Counted from the first letter of the stretch, positions 1-9,356 are shown. The stretch is DNA of 64,000 nucleotides from Chitinivorax sp. PXF-14 (GCF_040812015.1 NZ_JBFNXJ010000011.1:62001-126000); one strand, 5' to 3'. Notes: generated by a model not told the origin, from the letters alone. Program-made: numbers and translations.

Positions 1-2087
1 GGTGCGCGGTAGCCGGTTTCGTGCATGGCCAGCACTTGTTGCTTGGCGACGTACAGCAGTTCGTATTCGTTGAATACGACCGTGTCGGTCTTGCGCAGGT
101 AGCCGAATTCCTGGCCTTCCTGAGCCGAGGTGCCAACCTTGGCGGTTGCGATCGCCATGAAGTAGTCGGTCAGCGACTTGAATACGTCGCCCTTGGCTTC
201 CTGAGCCGCGCGCAGCGCGAATTCCTTGCAGCCGCCGCCGCCTGGCAGCAGGCCGACGCCGACTTCAACCAGGCCGATGTAGGTTTCGAGGTGCGCCACG
301 ACCTTGTCGCAGTGCATCGCGAATTCGCAGCCACCGCCGAACACGTAGTTCTTGGTTGCGGCAACGGTCGGGATCTGGCTGTAACGCAGGCGCATCGAGG
401 TGTTCTGGAAGGCGCGTACGGACTCGTCGATAACGTCCCACTGGCCGGCCATGAAGGACGGGCCCATGGCCATCAGATCGGCACCGACCGAGAACGGATC
501 TTCGGTCTGCCAGATCACCAGGCCCTTGTAGCCGGCTTCAGCGATGTCGATCGCCTTGTTGACGGCAGCAACGACATCCGGGCCGATCGCGTGCATCTTG
601 GACTTGAAGGAGATGATCAGTACGCCATCGCCTTGAGTCCAGACACGTGCGCCGTCGTTCTCGAATACGGTTTCGCCATAGACAGGAGCCGATTCGCCGA
701 TCAGTTGGGCCGGGAACAGCTGGCGCTTGTAAACCGGCAGCGTAGAACGCGGAACCAGTGCATTCTTGGTCGGGCTGTAGGAGCCGGCATCGCTATGCAG
801 CGTGTCGCGCTCGAATACCCAGGCCGGCAGCGCCGCAGTGGAGATACCCTTGCCGGCTTCGATGTCTTCCTTGATCCACTGGGCCACTTGCTTGAGGCCG
901 GCAGCTTGCCAGGTCTCGAACGGGCCTTCGGACCAGCCGAAGCCCCAGCGGATGGCGAAGTCGACGTCGCGGGCGTTGTCGGCGATGTCAGCCAGGTGGT
1001 AGCCGATGTAATGGAATACATCGCGGAAGCAGGACCACAGGAACTGAGCTTGTGGATTGTCGGACTCGCGCAGTGCCTTCAGCTTGGCGGTCACGTCCTT
1101 GTTCTTGAGGATTTCCTTGACGCTGTCGTCGCCCTTCTGGCCGGCTTCAACGTAGGCACCTGCCTTCGGATCCAGAACCAGCTTGAGCTTGCCGTCCTTC
1201 TTGTAGATACCGGCCTTGGTCTTCTGGCCCAGCGCGCCAGCTTCGATCAGCTTGGCGAGCCATTCCGGCGACTTGAACAGCGGGTGCCACGGGTCGTTCG
1301 GCAGGGTGTCCTGCATGGTCTTGACGACGTGAGCGAAGGTATCCAGGCCAACCACGTCAGCGGTGCGGAAGGTAGCGGACTTCGGACGACCAAGGCGCGG
1401 GCCGGTCAGGTCGTCGACGACGTCGAAACGGATACCGAACTTGTCTGCATTGTGGATGCAGGCCAGCATCGAGAATACGCCGATGCGGTTGGCGACGAAG
1501 TTCGGGGTGTCCTTGGCACGGACCACGCCCTTGCCCAGGGTGGTCACCAGGAATTCTTCCAGTTGATCCATCTTCACTGCGTCGGTGTTGACGCAAGGAA
1601 TGATTTCAACCAGGTGCATGTAGCGCGGCGGGTTGAAGAAGTGGATGCCGCAGAAGCGTGGACGCATGCTTTCCGGGCAGCCTTCCGCCAGCTTGTTGAT
1701 GCTGAGGCCGGAGGTGTTGGTGGCGAAGATCGCGTGTTCGTTCAGGAACGGTGCAACCTTTTCGTACAGGCCCAGCTTCCAGTCCATGCGTTCAGCGATG
1801 GCTTCGATGACCACATCGCATTCACGCAGCAACTCGAGGTCGGTGTCGTAGTTCGCGGCAGTAATGAAATCGGCTTTTTCCTTGCGGCCAACTGGCGAAG
1901 GCTTCAGCTTCTTCAGGTTGTCGATGGCTTTGAGCACGATGCCGTTCGGATTGCCTTCCTTGGCCGGCAGGTCGAACAGTACGGCTTCCACATTGGCATT
2001 AGCGAGATGCGCCGCGATCTGCGCGCCCATCACACCGGCGCCGAGTACGGCAACCTTGCGTACCACGAATTTCGAAGTCTGAGACAT
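1..2087 (-). CDS. 3-hydroxyacyl-CoA dehydrogenase / enoyl-CoA hydratase (FadB/FadJ-type), 3' end outside window
   Basis: Multifunctional beta-oxidation enzyme that hydrates enoyl-CoA and oxidises 3-hydroxyacyl-CoA. The ATG is at 2087 and about 695 codons are visible before the window edge; family members run near 790 residues. The N-terminus has an NAD-binding Rossmann motif (VAVLGAGVMGAQIAAH) followed by the dehydrogenase domain with the IHFFNPPRYMHLVEI segment. A crotonase-type hydratase half follows, with FGGGCEFAMHCD and VGVGLLPGGGG. This dehydrogenase-first order is the reverse of E. coli FadB. It is the last visible gene of the minus-strand fatty-acid block, 126 bp after fadL, so a thiolase (fadA) would be expected just outside the window. 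Family assignment is secure; the exact symbol is left open. Confidence 0.93.
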   Translation of the reverse strand, partial: MSQTSKFVVRKVAVLGAGVMGAQIAAHLANANVEAVLFDLPAKEGNPNGIVLKAIDNLKKLKPSPVGRKEKADFITAANYDTDLELLRECDVVIEAIAERMDWKLGLYEKVAPFLNEHAIFATNTSGLSINKLAEGCPESMRPRFCGIHFFNPPRYMHLVEIIPCVNTDAVKMDQLEEFLVTTLGKGVVRAKDTPNFVANRIGVFSMLACIHNADKFGIRFDVVDDLTGPRLGRPKSATFRTADVVGLDTFAHVVKTMQDTLPNDPWHPLFKSPEWLAKLIEAGALGQKTKAGIYKKDGKLKLVLDPKAGAYVEAGQKGDDSVKEILKNKDVTAKLKALRESDNPQAQFLWSCFRDVFHYIGYHLADIADNARDVDFAIRWGFGWSEGPFETWQAAGLKQVAQWIKEDIEAGKGISTAALPAWVFERDTLHSDAGSYSPTKNALVPRSTLPVYKRQLFPAQLIGESAPVYGETVFENDGARVWTQGDGVLIISFKSKMHAIGPDVVAAVNKAIDIAEAGYKGLVIWQTEDPFSVGADLMAMGPSFMAGQWDVIDESVRAFQNTSMRLRYSQIPTVAATKNYVFGGGCEFAMHCDKVVAHLETYIGLVEVGVGLLPGGGGCKEFALRAAQEAKGDVFKSLTDYFMAIATAKVGTSAQEGQEFGYLRKTDTVVFNEYELLYVAKQQVLAMHETGYRA

Positions 2088-2213
2088 AGCTTCCTCGAGG
2101 GTTTGGTTTGTAATCACTGGGGCGGTCACGCCGGATGCTGGCTTCACCATGCATCCGTCGGCCCGCCCCGCTTGCTGTCGGGCTATCCGCCCGGGTCCTG
2201 CCGTTCAGTGTGC

Positions 2214-3821
2214 TCAGAACGCATAGTTCATCTGCACGCCGACGATGTTTGCTCTGATGTCATACTTGCCGACTACTGTTGCATTGCTGCAATTGCAGGC
2301 GGGATCGGCCGGGTACTGGCCGTTGTTGTTATCGGTATTGTGAATCGACCCTGCGTTGACCTTCACGTAGCTGTAGGCGAAATCCACCGACATCTGCTTG
2401 TTGAGCTTCCAGTTTGCGCCCACCGAGTACCAGGTGCGGTCGCCATCGGGAATACTCGGTGTACGGTTATCCTCGTTCACCGGGGAGTTGTCGTAGGCAA
2501 GGCCAGCACGCAGCAGCCAGGCGTCGTTCAGCTTGAAGTTCGCGCCCACGGACACCTTGTTGGTATCCATCCAGCGTTCGGAGGTGATGCTGTCCGGCGT
2601 GGTCGAGTCGAAATCGATACGCAGCTCCTGCAGACGCGAATGGCGGGTGCGCGTGTAATCGGCCATGATGGCCCACTGTTCGGTCATCTGCTTGAAGAAG
2701 CTGACCGACAGCGACTCGGGCGTGGTGACATTGAGGCTGGCGTCGGAATCGACGTGACCCAGGCCACCCAACGCCGTCGACGCGGCGATCGCTTGTGCTG
2801 CGGCTGCGCCAATCGGTACGGCAGTGCCGGCAACCGGCACCGTGTAGACATAATTCGCTACCGAAGCAGGTGTCGACCAGTCGGCAGTGCCCTTCAGCTG
2901 ATGCTTGACCTTGGAGCGGTAGGCAAAGCCGAGGCGGGTATCGCGGTCAATGTCGAACATCACGCCGAGGTTGAAACCATAGCCCCAGTCGTCGCCCTTG
3001 ACATCGATATCGCCGTCATAGGTAGGGTTGGCATAGGCCGCGCTGGCTTTGGATACGATGTCGGTCGTCACACTGGTCGCAGCCGCAGCACCAGCAGCCT
3101 GTGCCTGAGCCGCGGAACCGCCTGCGGCGATCACCTGGGCCGCCGCAGCGGAGCCGACCTGCGAGGCAATCGTCGGTGCCGCCTTGAGCAGCGCGCCAGA
3201 CAGCACTGCGCCATAGTTGACCTTGCGTGCCAGCTTGCCGTCGATATATTGCGCCGATACGCCACCGCCGATCGTCACGGTCGGGTTCAGGCGGAACGCG
3301 AACGAGGGGTTGAAGGCAACCGTCGTCAGCTCGGTGTTGACGATGTTGTAACGGCCAGCCCAGTTGTCGTCGTACTTGGTCTTCGAGCCAAAGGGCACAA
3401 ATGCCCCCATGCCGAACGACAGCTTGTCGTCGAACTGGCGAGCATAGTAGAAGTGCGGAACCGCGATGGGCTTGGCAAACTTGCCGCCATCGCCGCCACC
3501 GGTCGGCCGCGGTGTGCCGAACACGGTCGGCAATGCGTTGGACAACGACGGCGTCGAGACGTAGGAGCCTTCGTCGTGGTAGGACACATCAGGCGCGACC
3601 AGGTCGAGCACGCCTGATACATTCGAGCCTTGCAGATGAGACAGACCCGCCGGGTTGCTGAATATGGTCGAAGCATCCGCAGCCTCTGCGCCATTGGCAT
3701 TCGCGGTCCCCTGGGCTGCGGCACTTTGCGTACCGAAGTGGTAACCGGATGCCATCGCGTTCGAACCGGCCAAGGCCAGGCCGATCATCATGATGGACAG
3801 GCTGATCGCATTACGCTTCAT
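2214..3821 (-). CDS. fadL: FadL-family outer-membrane long-chain fatty acid transporter
   Basis: Outer-membrane beta-barrel for uptake of long-chain fatty acids, 535 aa. It has a signal peptide (MKRNAISLSIMMIGLALAG, cleavage near AMA|SG). The mature N-terminus shows the FadL hatch signature, with STIFSNPAGLSHL, and the protein ends in an aromatic residue (MNYAF) as outer-membrane proteins do. AAGGAG lies 7 nt before the ATG. Oddities are an alanine-rich, strand-poor insertion around residues 205-250 and a CNC cysteine pair near the C-terminus (PADPACNCSN). It sits between the thioesterase and the fadB-type gene in the same direction, which fits import feeding beta-oxidation. Confidence 0.93.
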   Translation of the reverse strand: MKRNAISLSIMMIGLALAGSNAMASGYHFGTQSAAAQGTANANGAEAADASTIFSNPAGLSHLQGSNVSGVLDLVAPDVSYHDEGSYVSTPSLSNALPTVFGTPRPTGGGDGGKFAKPIAVPHFYYARQFDDKLSFGMGAFVPFGSKTKYDDNWAGRYNIVNTELTTVAFNPSFAFRLNPTVTIGGGVSAQYIDGKLARKVNYGAVLSGALLKAAPTIASQVGSAAAAQVIAAGGSAAQAQAAGAAAATSVTTDIVSKASAAYANPTYDGDIDVKGDDWGYGFNLGVMFDIDRDTRLGFAYRSKVKHQLKGTADWSTPASVANYVYTVPVAGTAVPIGAAAAQAIAASTALGGLGHVDSDASLNVTTPESLSVSFFKQMTEQWAIMADYTRTRHSRLQELRIDFDSTTPDSITSERWMDTNKVSVGANFKLNDAWLLRAGLAYDNSPVNEDNRTPSIPDGDRTWYSVGANWKLNKQMSVDFAYSYVKVNAGSIHNTDNNNGQYPADPACNCSNATVVGKYDIRANIVGVQMNYAF

Positions 3822-3869
3822 AAAATATCTCCTTCACACTGAGTTTTATGCGGCTTCGTGAATATTGCT

Positions 3870-3910
3870 TGCCGCTAGCTACACCGCGCTTTGGCGCGCG
3901 GGAGGCGGCA
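3870..3910 (-). promoter_or_regulatory. Stem-loop in the fadL leader
   Basis: TGCCGC (3870-3875) pairs with GCGGCA (3905-3910), and inside it CCGCGC (3884-3889) pairs with GCGCGG (3896-3901). It lies 49-89 nt upstream of the fadL start with no T-run, so it looks more like a leader structure or operator than a terminator. No PsrA-type box was found in this 255-bp gap. Confidence 0.35.
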
Positions 3911-4076
3911 GAATAGCACATCTCTAGAGTAATCCGTCTAGGACACCGAATAGACCGGACCACCCTTCTGGATAGCCTGTTTCCTGTCTCGTGTGAAGTG
4001 CTCCTTATTCATTGTTCAGCCATGTGCCTGCAACGAGACGCATATGCCCGACTCTCGCCCGCTCAGCACCCCGTCC

Positions 4077-4475
4077 TCAATGCGGCATCTCGCGCGCATG
4101 CCCCGCCGGGTCGACCGCGACATAAGTCAAGGTGGCCTCGGTCACCTTGACCGTGGTCAGCAGATCGGGATGGCGCTGCGCATATACCTCGACCTTGACC
4201 GTCACCGACGTCTTGCCGACGCGCAGGCGCTCGGCATAGAAGCTCACCAGATCGCCAACATGTACCGGCTGGTGGAACTGGAAGGCATTGACCGCCACCG
4301 TCGTCACCACGCCCTGTGCACAACGCTGCGCCTCGATCGAGCCGGCGATGTCGGCCTGCATCATCATCCAGCCGCCAATGATCGCACCTTGCGCATTGGC
4401 GTTCACCGGCTGCGGCATCAAGCGCATGATCGGCTGTTCATCCGGCAGTGTCGTATGCAGTTCCTGGTCGGTCAT
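4077..4475 (-). CDS. Acyl-CoA thioesterase, hotdog fold (YciA-like)
   Basis: Predicted cytoplasmic acyl-CoA hydrolase of 132 aa, the usual length for single-hotdog YciA-type enzymes. Visible family features are the GAIIGGWMMMQAD helix segment, the NAFQFHQPVHVGDLV strand and a KVEVYAQR strand. The start has a good ribosome site (AGAGGAAA, 5 nt spacer). It lies between fadE and fadL on the same strand and probably relieves acyl-CoA accumulation or recycles CoA during fatty acid breakdown. Substrate chain length cannot be read from the sequence. Confidence 0.88.
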   Translation of the reverse strand: MTDQELHTTLPDEQPIMRLMPQPVNANAQGAIIGGWMMMQADIAGSIEAQRCAQGVVTTVAVNAFQFHQPVHVGDLVSFYAERLRVGKTSVTVKVEVYAQRHPDLLTTVKVTEATLTYVAVDPAGHAREMPH

Positions 4476-4504
4476 CTCGTTTTCCTCTGCCTTGAACCTA
4501 TTGT

Positions 4505-4560
4505 GTCAGGCCGGCGATGGGCTGCCTGACGCAATGAGTCCGAGGGAGTCAGGCTCCCTC
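4505..4560 (-). terminator. Two hairpins between fadE and the thioesterase gene
   Basis: GTCAGGC (4505-4511) pairs with GCCTGAC (4524-4530), and GAGGGAG (4542-4548) pairs with CTCCCTC (4554-4560). Neither is followed by a convincing T-run on the minus strand, so they may attenuate or process the mRNA rather than stop transcription. Confidence 0.4.
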
Positions 4561-4574
4561 TTCCTCAAATGTGC

Positions 4575-7028
4575 TTAGACCGGCTGACGTTCGAACAATT
4601 TCTCGTCGTGGTGCGTCAGTGTGTAGTCAAAGTCATCAACCATAATCACCTGGCGCTTCAACGAACGTGCACGGGTCACGGCGTCGAATTCGGCCTTGTT
4701 GATCACGCCCTTGTCCAATGCTTCCTGCAGGCGTGCCGCGGTAGCCGGCGTCTTGATCTTGCCGTCGCGGTGCGCCTTGCGCAGCTTGTTCTCGATCGGG
4801 TCGGTCTCGATGACGGCCTTCAATGCCGGCTCGAGCACGCCCACGGCATCCTTCTCGTCCTTTGGAATATAAACGCCGTCGATCAGGCGCTGGCGTGCCG
4901 CGGAAGGCTGCATCAACAGCGACGCGATCTGTGTACCGAGCTTGTCGGCAGGCTGCTTGAATTGCATGCCGAGCGGGAAGATCACGCGGCGCAGCAGCCA
5001 GGCCAGCGGACGCGCCGGCAGGTTGACCAGGAAGCCATCAATTGCCTGCTGCACGTCGTACAGCGCCGCCTCAACCGCCCACTTGGCGAGCGGCAGGTCG
5101 TCCTGCTGCGAGCCTTCGTCGGCAAAACGCTTGAGCGTCGCCGTCGCGATATACAGGCCGGACAGCATGTCGCCGAGACGGGCCGACAGCTTTTCGCGGA
5201 ACTTCAGCGAACCGCCGAGCGAGAACATGGCCATGTCGGACAACAGCGCGAACGCGCTCGACAGCCGGGTGATGTCCTTGTAGTAGCCGGACATCGGGCC
5301 GGATCCCGGGCTGCCCGCGATGGCCGAGCCGGTCAGCCCGAGCACCAGCGAGCGGATGAAGTTGCTGCCGACGAAACCGATGTGGCCGATGATGGCGTCG
5401 TCGAATTCCTTGCCGTCGTTCGCCATGGCCGATTTCATCTCGCGCAGCACGAACGGATGACAGCGAATGGCGCCCTGGCCATAGATGATCATCGAACGCG
5501 TCAGGATATTCGCACCTTCCACGGTGATGCCGATCGGAATCGCCTGGTAGGAACGGCCAAGGTAGTTGCGCGGCCCCAGCACCACGGCCTTGCCGCCGTG
5601 CACATCCATGGCGTCGTTGATGCACTTACGCATGCGCTCGGTATTGTGGTACTTGAGGATGGCGGACAGCACCGACGGCTTCTCGCCGGTATCGAGGCCA
5701 ACCAGCGCCAAGCGCTGCGCCGAATCCATCTGGTAGGTGTAGCCGCCGATACGGCCCAGTGCTTCGTCGACACCCTCGAACTTGCCGATGGCAAGGCCGA
5801 ACTGGTCACGGATGCGTGCAAAGGCGCCGGTGACGAAGGATGTCATCTTGCCGGAAGCGACCGACATGGCCGGCAGCGAAATGCAGCGGCCGACGGACAG
5901 GCACTCGACCAGCATGCGCCAGCCTTGGCCGGCGAATTCGCGACCACCGATGACCCACTCCATCGGAATGAAGACATCCTTGCCCATGGTGGGGCCATTC
6001 ATGAATGCGGACCCGCCCGGGAAGTGGCGACGGCCGATCTGCACGCCTTCGTGCTCGGTCGGTACCAGCGCGCAGGTGATGCCGACGTCTTCCTTGTCGC
6101 CGAGCAGGCGCTCCGGGTCGTACAGTTTGAACGCCAGGCCGAGGATGGTGGCAACGGGCGCCAGCGTGATCCAGCGCTTTTCCCAGGTGACGCGGATGCC
6201 GAGCACATTCTCGTGGTGCTCGCCAGTGCGCGGGTCGGTATAGGCCCCCTTGCAGACGATGCCGTAGTCGGGGATGCCGCCAGCGTCGGAGCCAGCGTAC
6301 GGATTGGTCAGCGCAAAGCACGGGATTTCGAGGCCCTTGGCCAACCGGGGCAGGTAGTAGTTCTTCTGCGCTTCGGTGCCATAGTGCTGCAGCAGTTCGC
6401 CCGGGCCAAGCGAGTTCGGCACCATCACCGATACCGCAGCGGTGCCGCCACGGGTGGCGATCTTGGTCACGACCTTGGCGTGGGCGTAGTTCGAGAACTC
6501 CAGGCCGCCGTACTTCTTCTTGACGATCATGCCAAGGAAGCCCTTGTCCTTGATGAACTGCCAAACCTCGGGAGGCAGATCCATCAGCTCATGCGTGATC
6601 TTCCAGTCATCGATCATCGCGCACAGCTGTTCGGTCGGGCCGTCGACGAAGGCTTGCTCTTCAGCGCTCAGCTTGGGTGCAGGGAAGGCGTGGAGCTTGT
6701 TGTAGTCGGGCTTGCCGGAGAACAGGTCGCGGTCCCACCAGACGGTACCGGCGTTGATGGCCTCCTGTTCGGTTTGCGACATGGCGGGCGTGATCTTCTT
6801 GAAGACGGAGAAGATCGGGCCGGTCAGCACCGCACGGCGCAGCGGCTTCAGGTTCAGCAGAACCGACACTGCCACGGCAACATAAAACCAAGCCTGGCTG
6901 CAGCCAGCCATAAAGCCGAGATAACCGGTACCGGCCAGCGCCGCGATCGACCAGACGATCAGCGGTGCGCCGACATAGCCGAGAATCAACACCACGGCTA
7001 ACGTTATCAACAAACCCCCAAAAAACAT
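4575..7028 (-). CDS. fadE: Acyl-CoA dehydrogenase FadE
   Basis: First oxidation step of beta-oxidation, acyl-CoA to trans-2-enoyl-CoA, FAD-dependent. The protein is 817 aa, matching the long FadE class. Two N-terminal membrane segments are visible (GGLLITLAVVLILGYVGAP and a second near residues 30-60), so it is probably anchored at the inner membrane. The ACAD core includes CFALTNPYAGSDAG and TVEGANILTRSMIIYGQG, which carries the expected catalytic glutamate. A FadE-specific C-terminal extension follows. The start is 56 bp downstream of psrA, so the two are probably co-transcribed from the PsrA-controlled promoter. Confidence 0.96.
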   Translation of the reverse strand: MFFGGLLITLAVVLILGYVGAPLIVWSIAALAGTGYLGFMAGCSQAWFYVAVAVSVLLNLKPLRRAVLTGPIFSVFKKITPAMSQTEQEAINAGTVWWDRDLFSGKPDYNKLHAFPAPKLSAEEQAFVDGPTEQLCAMIDDWKITHELMDLPPEVWQFIKDKGFLGMIVKKKYGGLEFSNYAHAKVVTKIATRGGTAAVSVMVPNSLGPGELLQHYGTEAQKNYYLPRLAKGLEIPCFALTNPYAGSDAGGIPDYGIVCKGAYTDPRTGEHHENVLGIRVTWEKRWITLAPVATILGLAFKLYDPERLLGDKEDVGITCALVPTEHEGVQIGRRHFPGGSAFMNGPTMGKDVFIPMEWVIGGREFAGQGWRMLVECLSVGRCISLPAMSVASGKMTSFVTGAFARIRDQFGLAIGKFEGVDEALGRIGGYTYQMDSAQRLALVGLDTGEKPSVLSAILKYHNTERMRKCINDAMDVHGGKAVVLGPRNYLGRSYQAIPIGITVEGANILTRSMIIYGQGAIRCHPFVLREMKSAMANDGKEFDDAIIGHIGFVGSNFIRSLVLGLTGSAIAGSPGSGPMSGYYKDITRLSSAFALLSDMAMFSLGGSLKFREKLSARLGDMLSGLYIATATLKRFADEGSQQDDLPLAKWAVEAALYDVQQAIDGFLVNLPARPLAWLLRRVIFPLGMQFKQPADKLGTQIASLLMQPSAARQRLIDGVYIPKDEKDAVGVLEPALKAVIETDPIENKLRKAHRDGKIKTPATAARLQEALDKGVINKAEFDAVTRARSLKRQVIMVDDFDYTLTHHDEKLFERQPV

Positions 7029-7084
7029 AAAGACTACCTTCCGTTTTGCTTGTTCATTCCAGTGTGTGTGTTTCCACTACGACT

Positions 7085-7756
7085 TCAGGCCTTTTCGGCC
7101 TCTTCTTTAAATGTGGGTGCGGTCAGGCCGGCGACGACATAAGGAATCAGCTGCTTGACCACCTGCTGCGGATCACGCGCGCCGGACATATGGCTCTTCA
7201 TGAACAGCTTGACCACATCGTTGCCGGCAAAAGCGAAGAACACCGTGCCGAGCGCGAAGTGCAGGCGCCACAGCACTTCTTCCATCGACAGGTGAGGCAA
7301 CGCACGCTTCAGTGCGGCGCTGTAGTAATCGAGAACATCGTTGTAGAGCGTCGGCAGCATCTCGCGCAGCGATTGGTGCGGCTCGGAGAACACGCGCGAC
7401 ATCAGGCGGATGAACATCAGGCCGCCACGCGCGGGGTCTTTTGCCATGCGCAGCGCCGGACGCAGGAAGGCTTCGACAATCTGGCGGACATCCAGCCCGT
7501 TGTCGCCACTGACGGCCTGGGCCGTCTGCAGCTCATCCACGCATTCGCGGTTATAAGGTGTCAGGCGACGCGACACGACGCCCTGGAACAGCACTTCCTT
7601 CGAGCCGAAGTGATAATTGACGGCCGCCAGGTTGACCTCGGCTCGCTGCGTGATCATGCGGAGCGAGGTTGCCTCGAAGCCATGCTCGACGAACAGCACT
7701 TCGGCTGCATCGAGAATGCGCGTTGCGGTGTCTTTATTGTTATCGGGTTGCGACAT
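7085..7756 (-). CDS. psrA: TetR-family fatty-acid regulator, PsrA-like
   Basis: Transcriptional repressor of 223 aa. The N-terminal TetR HTH covers residues about 10-56 (ILDAAEVLFVEHGFEATSLR, then NLAAVNYHFGSKEVLFQ), very close to Pseudomonas PsrA. The C-terminal ligand domain includes WRLHFALGTVFFAFAG, also PsrA-like. PsrA proteins bind (G/C)AAAC-N2-4-GTTT(G/C) and are released by long-chain fatty acids; two such boxes lie 26-52 bp upstream of this start. It heads the fadE-thioesterase-fadL-fadB block, so it probably represses itself and that block. The symbol rests on motif and operator resemblance. Confidence 0.85.
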   Translation of the reverse strand: MSQPDNNKDTATRILDAAEVLFVEHGFEATSLRMITQRAEVNLAAVNYHFGSKEVLFQGVVSRRLTPYNRECVDELQTAQAVSGDNGLDVRQIVEAFLRPALRMAKDPARGGLMFIRLMSRVFSEPHQSLREMLPTLYNDVLDYYSAALKRALPHLSMEEVLWRLHFALGTVFFAFAGNDVVKLFMKSHMSGARDPQQVVKQLIPYVVAGLTAPTFKEEAEKA

Positions 7757-7781
7757 CTTCAGGTGGATACCGTCAATTGAT

Positions 7782-7808
7782 CAAACGATTGTTTGAAACA
7801 TACGTTTG
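7782..7808. promoter_or_regulatory. Twin PsrA-type operator
   Basis: CAAACGATTGTTTG at 7782-7795 and GAAACATACGTTTG at 7795-7808 are two boxes of the form (G/C)AAAC-N4-GTTT(G/C). They share the base at 7795, so their centres are 13 bp apart. They sit between the divergent psrA and desaturase genes, directly upstream of psrA. Confidence 0.8.
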
Positions 7809-8182
7809 CGCGTGAAACTTGTCAACCGCTTTTGCGGGCCCCCTCATGCCGAGCATTTTCGCCAGCAAACATAGCCACGCATAATCAATGAGTTAAGCGA
7901 CATCTTTTGCACGCTATCGGCTATCGACACCCGGTGTTCCCCTCCTGCATCGCAGCACAAATACGGCCCGCCCCGCCATCAAGGGAATCCCCCTAAATTT
8001 TTGTCAGACAAACCAACAGGCAATCAACCTTACAAACCATTGATTAAATTAAAAAACTTTCACAGCGCGAATGACATTTCACTAATTAGAGCTTAAACTC
8101 CACCCAATAAAAGGAGAACATCCCGCGATCGAGATGGGGTGGCGCCAGGTCAAACGAGAGAATAAGCAGGGGAATCAATAAC
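7809..8182. other. Intergenic region psrA / desaturase
   Basis: About 370 bp without a supported gene, AT-richer than its surroundings from about 7980 to 8110. It should hold the desaturase promoter, but I could not fix -35/-10 boxes. A partial third half-site (GAAACTTGTC, 7814-7823) follows the twin operator. Confidence 0.5.
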
Positions 8183-9277
8183 ATGCACGGCATGACAGAC
8201 AAACAGAAGACGGCACGGATACAGGCCGTGATCCGCCAGGCCGGCGACGAGCTGCGCCACCAGTACCCGCTACTCGCCCGCCAGAACCTGATCGGCAGCG
8301 TGGTCATGACCGGCGCGCTGGCAGGCATGGCAAGCATGGCGGTGCTGTACGCCAAGGGGCTGCTTGCCTGGTGGATGGTCATCCCCATGGTGGCGCTGTT
8401 CCAGTCGTTGATTCACGAGCTCGAGCATGACCTGATCCACCTGATGTACTTCAAGGATCGCCCCTGGGCCTATCATCTGATGCTGCTGCTGTGCTGGCTG
8501 GCTCGCCCCAGCACGATCAGCCCGTGGGTACGCCGCAACCTTCATCTGCACCACCACAAGCATTCCGGCACCGAAACCGATCTCGAGGAGCGCGGCATCA
8601 CCAACGGCGAAAGCTGGGGGCTCAAGCGCCTGCTGATGACCGGCGACAACATGCTCGCCGTGTTCCTGCGGCCCGTATCGACCTACCGCATGGTGCGCGC
8701 CTATGCCAAGGCGCAGAAGCCCGCCAGCCGCCGCGAGGAGCTGCTACTCAACCTGCGCCAGTGGATGGGTTACTCGCCGATCGGCCTGATGCACTATGTC
8801 GCCTGGCACGGCTTTCTGGCCTACCATGCCACGGCCTATGTCGCAGCCCACCTGGGCGTCCCGCTCACGCTCAGCCCCATGGCTCAGCAGCTCGTCCACA
8901 CGCTCGACTTCGTGGCCGTGGCCTGGTTGCTGCCCAGCCACCTGCGCACCTTCTGTCTGCATTTTGTCAGCTCCAACATCCACTACTATGGCGATGTCGA
9001 AGACCGCAACGTCATGCAGCAATGCCAGGTCGTCACCGCATGGTGGATAACGCCGTTCCAGCTGTTCTGTTTCAATTTTGGCGCCACTCATGCCATCCAT
9101 CACTTCATGGTGCGCGACCCGTTCTACATCCGCCAGCTGACCGCCACCAAGGCTCATCAGGTAATGCGCGAGATGGGCGTCCGCTTCAACGACTTCGGTA
9201 CCTTCCTGCGCGCCAATCGCTTCCAGCGCGCGGATGAGCCCGTAGCCGCCGCCGCACTCAAGCGTCAGCCGATCTGA
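8183..9277 (+). CDS. Membrane fatty acid desaturase
   Basis: Di-iron membrane desaturase family, 364 aa. The three histidine boxes are visible: HELEHDLIH, NLHLHHHKH and HAIHHF. Hydrophobic stretches flank them (near residues 35-75, 95-110 and 215-260), as expected for a four-helix membrane fold. GCAGGGG lies 12 nt upstream of the chosen ATG; a second ATG three codons in (8192) is possible. It is divergent from psrA and shares the region with the twin PsrA operator, which suggests that lipid desaturation and degradation respond to the same signal. Substrate and double-bond position cannot be read from the sequence. Confidence 0.88.
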   Translation: MHGMTDKQKTARIQAVIRQAGDELRHQYPLLARQNLIGSVVMTGALAGMASMAVLYAKGLLAWWMVIPMVALFQSLIHELEHDLIHLMYFKDRPWAYHLMLLLCWLARPSTISPWVRRNLHLHHHKHSGTETDLEERGITNGESWGLKRLLMTGDNMLAVFLRPVSTYRMVRAYAKAQKPASRREELLLNLRQWMGYSPIGLMHYVAWHGFLAYHATAYVAAHLGVPLTLSPMAQQLVHTLDFVAVAWLLPSHLRTFCLHFVSSNIHYYGDVEDRNVMQQCQVVTAWWITPFQLFCFNFGATHAIHHFMVRDPFYIRQLTATKAHQVMREMGVRFNDFGTFLRANRFQRADEPVAAAALKRQPI

Positions 9278-9287
9278 GGCCCCAGTC

Positions 9288-9319
9288 GTTCAGCCGTCGC
9301 TCCCTGTCGGCGGCTGAAC
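9288..9319 (+). terminator. Hairpin after the desaturase gene
   Basis: GTTCAGCCG (9288-9296) pairs perfectly with CGGCTGAAC (9311-9319). There is no T-run, so it is at best a weak or factor-assisted terminator between two convergent genes. Confidence 0.45.
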
Positions 9320-9356
9320 ATCGGCCGGGCACGTGCCATTTCGCGGGCACTCCCGG

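Noticed and set aside
21-3617. 1198-codon plus-strand open frame
   Set aside because: It is antisense to the fadB-type and fadL genes, which have clear family motifs; GC-rich codon bias opens the opposite strand.
3822-4076. PsrA box before fadL
   Set aside because: Only a lone GTTTC half-site is present; no paired (G/C)AAAC arm.
4505-4560. Strong terminator between fadE and the thioesterase gene
   Set aside because: Hairpins are real but lack T-runs, so I kept them only at low confidence.
4569-7001. 810-codon plus-strand open frame
   Set aside because: Mirror of fadE; His/Gln/Arg-rich translation typical of an antisense frame.
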